In this document: positions 56,906 to 64,000 of the stretch, piece by piece
Position numbering within the stretch: the stretch's first letter is position 1
How the letters are laid out: each line of letters opens with the position of its first letter
Assembly: GCF_905171765.1 (NCBI RefSeq)
Contig: NC_053393.1
Coordinates: 191,421,921-191,485,920 of the forward strand
DNA length: 64,000 bases
Direction: 5' to 3'
Source: Bufo bufo
Lineage: Eukaryota; Chordata; Amphibia; Anura; Bufonidae
Notes under the pieces: generated by a model
Databases searched by the model: none
The model's input: only the letters and a program-made list of their open reading frames with translations
What the model was told of the DNA's origin: nothing
Translations under genes and position numbers: made by a program

Positions 56906-59884
56906 TAAAGGCAAAAACGCATATATGTGAGGGCATTATATGTGACGAATAAGCATGTTGATATGTTGGAAATGGAGGAGGATTCAACCATATACCCTGT
57001 TGACAGACGGATACGCTTATATGTTATAATGCCACCAGCAGCACTAAATACCCGCTTAGACAAAATACTGGCAGCAGGGCAGGCCAGCACCTCTAAGGCG
57101 TAGAGCGCCAGTTTGTGCCACATGTCCAGCTTGGACACCCAGTACTTGTAAGGCACTGAGGGATCATTTGGGATGCTGACACGGTCTGCTATGTACTCCT
57201 TCACCATCTTTCAAAATTTTTCCCTCCTTTTGACACTAGGCCACGCATCAGGGTGAGGGTGCTGGCGGGGTGTCATGAAACTGTCCCAGGCTTTATAGAG
57301 TGTTGGCCTTTCTCTGTTGGAACTGCTGTGTGTTCCCCTTGTCCCCCCTCCCCGGTTGGCCAAGGAACTACGGACTCTGCCGCCAGAGTTGTCAGATGGA
57401 AATATTTGGAGCAATTTTTCAACAAGGATCTTCTGGTATTGCACCGTTTTGCTCATCCTATCCACCAGAGGAATGAGAGATCAGAAGTTCTCTTTGTAGT
57501 GGGGGTCGAAAAGGGTGAACAACCACATGTTACACATGTTGGTGTAAGGCATGGCACACCGTTAAAAATAGAGGCGGTTAGGGACTGAGTAACGAGGGAC
57601 GGCCACCGGCATCAGGCTGGGGAAGGCCTCAGTGTCCACCAGCAGAAATGGCAACATTTCCAAGGCCAGTAATTTGGAAATTTGCACATTTAGTGCTATG
57701 GCCTATGGGTGGGTGGCTTGGTACTTGCGCTTGGGTTCAAATGCCTGGGGTAAGGACATTTGTACGCTGCTCTGGGACGCGGAAGTGGATGTGGTCGCTG
57801 ATGGTGCTTGCGAAGGTCCAGGAGCAGGGTGGGAGGCATCCGGGCCTGCGCCTTTGACAGGGGATTGGCCAGCACGTAACACAGGGGAAGAGGAGGCAGT
57901 GGTCTGACCGCAGACACAGATTGTGGACTCAGGCGTTCGTCCAACTTATTACGGTGCTTTGATGCTGTGGCGAAAATAACCTCGCCACTGGGTTTTGGAG
58001 GGGCCTGTTTGCCAGCCTCTTGCCTCAGGATTATGGCCCATATTAACTTTAAAGGAGAAGACAGACCGGCCAAATGGGACTTCCATGGAATTCGGGAACC
58101 CCTGCTCGGATCTGGGGGATTTTTGGATATGTTGTTCATCCAGATCAGAGCTATCCATGGATGTATACATTATGGGGATATGTGGGGTTTTGAGGTGTGT
58201 GACAGAATCATCTGTCTGTGGAATTGTATTGTATTTTATGTGAGGGTACCCAGATAGCAAATTTTATTGTATTCGTGTAGTCTGAGTGCCATTCACCTAA
58301 TAATATGCACTCAGACTTGAGCTATCTGGGGATATGTTAAATGTCTGTGGTTACTGTAAGGGTTGTGACATTGTATGTTTAAATGGTGATTTCTGTCCTG
58401 TTGTCCCCACATGTGTATTGGCGATTTCCCTTTGTCCTGAGAGATAATTGAATTGCTCCTTGGGTGTCTTCAGGGCAGAGAGGAGGAAACCATGATGCAT
58501 TGTGGGGATGTATTGAGTCTGTGTATCCTGAATTGCTGCATATCTGTCCTGTGTCACAGTCTTCCATCTGGTCCCCTAGGGGAGTGTCCACTAGATGGGG
58601 ACCTGCATAAATACGGGCGGGTAGCCCTCAATAAAGTGTTCCTGTTTTACACTCAACATAGAGCCTCGTCTCATGTGTGTGGGGATTGCTATACGTGTAT
58701 ACTCCCCTGTCTATTACTCCTAGCTCTTGTAAGAGCTGTTTCTGTTCCTGGTTCCTGTGGTGGTATCAGTGTCGAGTGGAGTGCTTGGAGTCCTCGGGAG
58801 GCACTGGGAGAATTTATCAACGGAGGTACCCGGTCTGGGTGCCAGAAGATCCGTTACAGATGCCATGTGGCATATCATGATGGTGGTGGTAAAGTTGCTA
58901 GTGTTCACGCCCTGGCTCATTTTCGTATGGAACAGGTTGCAAACTACTATTCTTTTGTCGTCCACACTTTCCTTTAAAAAGCGCCATACTGCGGAACATC
59001 AACTCCTTGGCAAGGAAGATTTCCGCAAGGGGGTGCTCAGTGGAACAGTTTCAGGCCTGTGTGGTGTGGCCCACCTTCTCACTTTTGCCACATCACTGCC
59101 TCTTTGAGACGGTTGCAGTGCTGCAAATCCCTCCCCCTCTGTACTGCTGACCTCGCTCGGCTTTCCACCTTCCCAGGTTGGGTCAGTGACCTCATCGTCC
59201 ACCACCTCCTCTTCCACTTCCTCACACTGATCATCCTCCTGATTTGTTAACCTAACCACAATCTCAGTGATTGACAACTGTGTCTCATCCTCTTCATCAA
59301 CCTCTTGAGACAGTAATTGCTGTTGACTCATTGGCAACTGTGTCTCATCATCATCCACCTCATTAAACACTAATTGCCGTTCCCCACCATCATTTTCTTG
59401 TTACTGTGGATGTTCAAGAGGTTGGGAATCAGGGCACAGGATCTCATGTCCCTCTCCAAGCGTGCTTGGTGAGAGGGCCAAATCAAGTAATGGCGATGAA
59501 ATTGAGGTCCTCGGAATATCCAAGTGTGGGATCACTTGTTTGGCCAGACTCTAAATGGTGGGAGGAAGGAGGATTAGGGTGAGGATTGTGTTGACCAGAC
59601 TCCTGGCTACGGAGACTGGACTTGGTGGAATACAGTGTGGTGCATAACCGACTGGAAGCATTATCTGCTGCAATCCAACCGACCACCTGGTTGCACTGGT
59701 CTGACTTCAAGATTGGTGTCCTGCGCCACCCTGCAAACTGGGACATGAAGCTAGGTATCTTGGATGATTGTTTTTCTTGTGCTCTGGCGGCAGGCACTGT
59801 TTCTCCACGCCCAGGACCATGGCCTATGCGTGCACCATCAGCATCACGGCCACTTTCCCGTCCATTGCTGCTTGTATTCTTCAT
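56905..59884 (-). pseudogene. hAT-3 transposase, interrupted and frameshifted
   Basis: N-terminal pieces: MKNTSSNGRESGRDADGARI and SSKIPSFMSQFAGW (59884-59483), an acidic segment (59370-58999) and the first half of a BED finger (VVCNLFHTKMSQGV, TSNFTTTIMICHMA near 58940-58866). A solo LTR follows. The frame then resumes with SKHRNKLDERL near 57957, the second half of the finger, and a Pro-rich linker. The C-terminus (57207-56905) is the dimerisation domain: EVLACPAASILSKRVFSAAG, then IITYKRIRL. The catalytic core between about 57690 and 57210 appears largely deleted: only fragments such as DRMSKTVQYQKILVEKLLQI are seen. Inactive. Confidence 0.82.
57966..58858 (+). mobile_element. Solo LTR, 893 bp, with GATGC target duplication
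   Basis: It begins TGTGGCGAAAATAACC and ends GATCCGTTACA. GATGC flanks both sides (57961-57965 and 58859-58863). An AATAAA at 58630-58635 and a TATA-like ATAAATA at 58607-58613 on the plus strand give its orientation. No internal retroviral genes are present, so this is the product of LTR-LTR recombination. The LTR class (endogenous retrovirus or other LTR element) cannot be fixed without the interior. Removing it and one GATGC rejoins the BED finger of hAT-3. Confidence 0.85.
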
Positions 59885-60034
59885 TTTTTAATGTGATATA
59901 TTCTTGAAAGTAATGTATGTCACACATACAGTAGCGTAGGATTTGTGCAAAAAAATATACAAAGGTATTTGTTATGAGGAAACATTATACAGGACAGGTA
60001 ACACAGGTAATGTCACAGTTCGCAGTGTCTATGG

Positions 60035-60490
60035 AAAAAGTGCACTGGATGTTACTGATATTTTAGGGATGCGCACACTATAAACAGGAGATGTGGTGCG
60101 GATAATTTTACTGTCCGCAGGTGACACCGTCTACGGACAAAAGTGTAATGGATGTCACTGATATTTTAGGGATGCGCACACTTTAAACAAGAGATATGGC
60201 ATGGATAATTTAACTGTCCGCAGGGGACACCATCTACCGAAAAAGTGCACTGTATGTCACTGATATTTTAGGGATGCGCACACTTTAAACAGGAGATGTG
60301 GTGCGGATAATTTAACTGTCCACAGCAAACACCGTCTACGGAAAAAGTGTACTGGATGTCACTGATATTTTAGGGATGCGAACACCTTAAACAGGAGATG
60401 TGGCATGGATAATTTTACTGTCCGCAGCGGACAACATCTACGGAAAAGTGCACTGGATGTCACTGATATTTTAGGGATGCGCACACTTTA
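60035..60490. repeat. Subterminal tandem array of hAT-3, ~104-bp unit, five copies
   Basis: Each unit has GTGCACTGGATGTCACTGAT, then ATTTTAGGGATGCGCACAC, TTTAAACAGGAGATGTGG, GGATAATTTTACTGTCCGCA and ACCGTCTACGGA. Starts lie near 60039, 60145, 60247, 60347 and 60451. The array is upstream of the transposase, as in hAT-1. The last unit is cut at its TTTAA by a TTAA element. 59889-60034 shows nothing else. Confidence 0.9.
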
Positions 60491-61515
60491 ACCACCTCAG
60501 CTCCCCTAGCTTAAACACCCTTAATGACCAGACCACTTTTTACAATTCTGCTCTACACTACTTTCACGGTTTATTGCTCGGTCATGCAACTTACCACCCA
60601 AATTGATTTTACCTCCTTTTCTTCTCACTAATAGAGCTTTCATTTGGTGGTATTTCATTGCTGCTGATATTTTTACTTTTTTTGTTATTAATCGAAATTT
60701 ACTGATTTTTTTGCAAAAAAATGACATTTTTCACTTTCAGTTGTAAAATTTTTCAAATAAAACTACATTTCTATTTAAAATTTTCTCTAAATTTATTGTT
60801 CTACATGTCTTTGATAAAAAAAAAATTTGGGGTAAAAAAAAATGGTTTGGGTAAAAGTTATAGCGTTTACATACTATGGTACAAAAATGTGAATTTCCGC
60901 TTTTTGAAGCAGCTCTGACTTTCTGAGCACCTGTCATGTTTCCTGAGGTTCTACAATGCCCAGACAGTAGAAAAACCCCACAAATGACCCAATTTCGGAA
61001 AGTAGACACCCTAAGGTATTGGCTGATGGGCATAGTGAGTTCATAGAACTTTTTATTTTTTGTCACAAGTTAGCGGAAAATGATGATTTATTTTTATTTA
61101 TTTTTTCCTTACAAAGTCTCATATTCCACTAACTTGTGACAAAAAATAAAAACTTCCATGAACTCACTATGCCCATCACGAAATACCTTGGGGTGTCTTC
61201 TTTCCAAAATGGGGTCACTTGTAGGGTAGTTATACTGCCCTGGCATTTTAGGGGCCCTAATGCGTGAAAAGTAGTTTGAAATCAAAATGTGTAAAAAATG
61301 CCCTGTGAAATCCGAAAGGTGCTCTTTGGAATGTGGGCCCCTTTGCCCACCTAGGCTGCAAAAAAAGTCACACATGTGGTATCGCCACACTCTGGAGAGG
61401 TTGGGCAATGTGTTTTGGCGTGTCTTTTTACATATACCCATGCTGGGTGAGAGAAATATCTCGGCAAAAGACAACTTTTCACATTTTTTTATACAAAGTT
61501 GGCATTTGACCGAGA
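60490..61515. mobile_element. TTAA-type element, left part only
   Basis: It starts TTAACCACCTCAG (TTAA 60490-60493) at the TTTAA of a hAT-3 repeat unit, as a piggyBac-type insertion would. It contains an internal inverted repeat at about 61025-61175. The expected right end and the continuation of the hAT-3 unit are absent: at about 61515 it changes into the hAT-4 minisatellite. Non-coding. Confidence 0.6.
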
Positions 61516-62515
61516 TATGACAGTGTGGAGGTGGTGGCAGTATCAGGAGGTGGCCACAGGGAGGCACAATGACAGTGTGGATTTAGCAGCAGCAGCATGA
61601 GGAGACCACAGAGGGGCACAATGATAGAGTTTGGAGGTGGCAGAAGCATCAGAAGAAGGCCATAGGGTGGCACAATGACAACGTGTGGAGCTGGCAGCAG
61701 CATCATCAGGAGGCCACAGAGTGGCACAATGACAGTGTGGAGGTGGCATCAGAAGCAGCCTTCAGGAGAAGGCCACAGGGTGTCACAACGACAGAGTGTG
61801 GAGGTGGTGGCAGTAGCAGCATCAGGAGGAGGCCACAGGGAGGCACAATGACAGTGTGGATTTAGCAGCAGCAGCATGAGGAGACCACAAAGTGGCACAA
61901 TGATAGAGTTTGGAGGTGGCAGAAGCATCAGAAGAAGGCCATAGGGTGGCACAATGACAACGTGTGGAGCTGGCAGCAGCATCATCAGGAGGCCACAGAG
62001 TGGCACAATGACAGTGTGGAGGTGGCATCAGAAGCAGCCTTCAGGAGGAGGCCACAGGGTGTCACAACGACAGAGTGTGGAGGTGGCGGCAGCAGCAGCA
62101 TCAGGAGGAGGCCACAGGGTGGCACAATAAGAGTGTTCAGATGGCAGCAGCATCAGGAGGCCACAGAGTGGCACAATGACAGAGTGTGGAATTGGAAGCA
62201 GCATCAGGAGGAAGCCACAGGGTGGCACAATGACAGAGTGTGGAATTGGCAGCAGCATCAGGAGGAGGCCACAGAGTGGTACAATGACAGAGTGTGGAGG
62301 TTTCGGCAGCATCAGAAGAAGGCCACTGGGTGGAACAATGACAATGTGGAGGTGGTAGCAGCAGCATCAGGAGACCACAGAGTGGCAAGGTGACATAGTG
62401 TGGAGGTGGCAGCATCAGGAGACCATAGAGTGGCAAGGTGACATAGTGTGGAGATGGCAGCAGCATCAGGAGACCACAGAGTGGCAAGGTGACAGAGTAG
62501 GGAGGTGGGTGGCAA
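61515..62515. repeat. Minisatellite of hAT-4, ~50-60-bp unit, 280-bp higher-order repeat
   Basis: The unit is close to GGTGGCAGCAGCATCAGGAGG, then CCACAGAGTGGCACAATGAC and AGAGTGTGGA. At 61515-62080 a longer 280-bp period is visible: the variant GTGGATTTAGCAGCAGCAGC occurs at 61576 and 61856. Repeats shorten to about 48 bp at the right edge. The long frames in it, on both strands, are by-products of a unit length near a multiple of three. Confidence 0.92.
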
Positions 62516-62562
62516 TACTAGGAGAAGCTGAATATAATGGGCGAATGAAGGAGCACTTGGCA

Positions 62563-64000
62563 TCAGATGTGTGGCATCAGGGGGGTGGCAGCTTCAGAAT
62601 AGTAGCTCAGGCAGGTAGCCAGAAGAAACCGGTCTCTTTTGTCAAAGTGTTGGTGTGGCACCATGGATGATTCATCTTGACAAAGGTCAGTATATCCACA
62701 TTTTGGACAGACACTTCTTGGGGTAACTATGGCCCCCGCTGCACTAAACACCTGCTCTGATGCCACACTACTGGCTGGGCAGGACAGCTTTTTCCAGGGA
62801 AAACTCTGCCAGTTTCGGCCACAAATCCATTTTGGCTGCCCAGTAGTCTAGTGATCTTCAATGTGTGGTGGAAGGGTGCTGTCCAAGTATGCCACCACCT
62901 GCTAGTTCAGGTCCAGCTCCAGGTCTAGCTGCTGCTTCTGCTGGTGAGTAGTTTCTTCACTAGGCGTTTCTAGACTCAAGTTGCTGCTGCTGATGGAGCT
63001 GGATCTGCTTCTACCCCCTCCTACTCTGCCACAGCAGCCATGGCAGAGAAATGTGAGAGCAGAGGGCCCCCCCCTGCTCCTCCTCTCCTGTCACCTGAGT
63101 ATAAAAACCACCCATTTCGCTACACATTGCTTGTGTTACAATGTCCTCCTCCTCCTCCTCCAGTTCAGCCCCCACAGGGCTCATGTGGCCATGAGATCTA
63201 GGCGCCACGTCTACAGTCCCCTGATCAGCCAGATTTACCAGCATCTGCTCCAGGACATGAAGCAGTGGAATGACGTTGTTCATCCCGTAGTCCTGGCGAC
63301 TTACAAATAACGTGGCCCTCTCAAAGGGCCTGAGCAAATGGCAGGTGTCATGCATGAGCTGCCACTGGCTGACATCAAAGTTACACAGGGGAGTACTCCT
63401 GTCCGCTTGGATCATCAAAAAATCGTTGATGGCCTTTCTCTGTTCATATAGTCGGTCCAACATATGGAGGGTGGAATTCCAATGGGTGGAAGCGTCGCAT
63501 ATCAGCCTATGTTGGGGGATGCTGTTCTGCCACTGCAGCTCAAGAAGTGTGTGCTTTGCGGTATACGAGTGGCTGAAGTGCACGCAAAGTTTCCTGCCCA
63601 TTTTTAGGATGTCTTGCAGATGGATGGAAGACTTCAGGAACCACTTGACAGCCATATTGAACACGTGTGCTATGCAGGGCACATGGCTCAGCCGTCCTTG
63701 ACGCAGCGCCGACACCATGTTCTTCCCATTGTCGGTCACCATGGTTCTGATTTTCAGTTGTCACGGAGAAAGCCAGGATTCGATTTCTTGATGAAGGACA
63801 CTGAGCAGTTCCTCCCCTGTGTGACTCAGTTCGCCCAGGCAAATGAGGTGCAGAACAGCGTGACACCACCTTGTCCTGCACATGCGGTATGCTGGAGGGG
63901 CACTGTGAATTATCCCTGCAGTGGAAGCTGAGGAAACGGTGGAGGATGAGGAGGCAGATATTGTCGCAGGACCAACGGCGTGAGGACGTGGGGGCGGAAG
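62563..64000 (-). pseudogene. hAT-4 transposase, partial
   Basis: The frame 63881-63540 region and upstream sequence give the block before the catalytic Asp, ending ENQNH/TMVTDN. From 63742 a 243-residue open stretch has VTDNGKNMV (catalytic Asp), HVPCIAHVFNMAVKWF (Cys-His of the hAT core), LICDASTHWNSTLHMLDRL (second Asp and the W..ST motif), HLLRPFERATLFVS, and the acidic AELEEEEEDIVTQAM. The frame ends at 63011 and C-terminal coding resumes at 62766-62563 with SEQVFSAAGAIVTP, the dimerisation domain, then degenerates. The core is better preserved than in hAT-1, -2 and -3. The BED finger, if any, lies outside the window. Confidence 0.88.

Larger units (their letters stand above)
55510..60490 (-). 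mobile_element. hAT-3: hAT transposon, split by a solo LTR
   Basis: In minus-strand order it has a subterminal tandem array (60035-60490), N-terminal coding pieces (59884-58865), a solo LTR insertion (57961-58863), further coding (57960-56905), a 41-bp tandem array (56372-56905), an 18S rRNA-derived segment (56167-56361), and a distal end with GTGTTCGGTCGAGTATAATGG near 55518. The right end is lost where a TTAA element inserts in the array. Confidence 0.8.
61515..64000 (-). mobile_element. hAT-4: hAT transposon, N-terminal end outside window
   Basis: Minus-strand hAT element with transposase remnants (64000-62563) and a distal minisatellite (62515-61515). The right (5') end lies beyond the window. 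The left end may be the junction at about 61515. Confidence 0.8.

Noticed and set aside
61543..62487. Long repetitive frames on both strands, resembling a repeat protein
   Set aside because: They come from the hAT-4 minisatellite, whose unit is near a multiple of three; there is no start context or conserved motif.

Overview
The window looks like a vertebrate nuclear genome, most probably an anuran amphibian. This rests on one spliced vertebrate gene, cerebellin-2 (CBLN2), set in sequence that is otherwise almost entirely transposable elements of kinds I associate with frog genomes: Tc1/mariner, hAT with BED fingers, TTAA-flanked piggyBac-like repeats, palindromic MITEs with 3-bp TAA/TTA duplications, a Helitron-like element and a chromovirus. 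The species cannot be read from the sequence, and no database search was possible.

The only host protein-coding gene I can support is CBLN2 on the minus strand (coding 39189 to 36858). It has three coding exons (39189-38848, 37495-37376, 37055-36858) joined in phase 0 with GT-AG introns, and encodes a 219-residue secreted C1q-like synaptic organiser. A 3' UTR may run to a poly(A) signal near 35350, and a 5' UTR splice acceptor may lie near 39305.

Region by region: 1-1284, right part of a frameshifted Tc1 element; 1294-4335, a TTAA element with a ~350-bp tandem array between two copies of another repeat; 4440-8735, hAT-1 (minus) with tandem arrays on both sides; 8735-10750, a large palindrome split by an L2-like LINE fragment, then smaller palindromes; 11212-14708, MITEs and a TTAA element; 14709-21700, mostly low-repeat sequence with a few MITEs and a dead Tc1 copy; 22083-25226, hAT-2 (plus); 25612-29015, MITEs and a 2-kb TTAA element with a nested MITE; 29015-34900, low-repeat sequence, small MITEs, a dead Tc1 copy and a GATA microsatellite; 34906-41120, the CBLN2 neighbourhood; 41124-43780, MITEs; 43782-46134, a Helitron-like element with a minisatellite that hosts a MITE; 46142-48739, two Tc1-family elements; 48757-54062, a nearly intact, young Ty3/Gypsy chromovirus with 531-bp LTRs and a GTTGT target duplication; 54315-55500, another dead Tc1 copy; 55510-60490, hAT-3 (minus), split by an 893-bp solo LTR and carrying a fragment of 18S rRNA sequence; 60490-61515, a truncated TTAA element; 61515-64000, hAT-4 (minus), running off the window.

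The most interesting points are: (i) a ~195-bp 18S rRNA-derived segment inside the 3' part of hAT-3; (ii) sequence evidence that the chromovirus uses Tf1-like self-priming, since the predicted RNA 5' end matches the primer-binding site over 10 nt; (iii) gag and pol of that element in the same frame, separated by one TAA, with a single further TAG just after the YLDD box; (iv) a clean solo LTR that splits the BED zinc finger of hAT-3; and (v) well-resolved nested insertions that order the elements in time.
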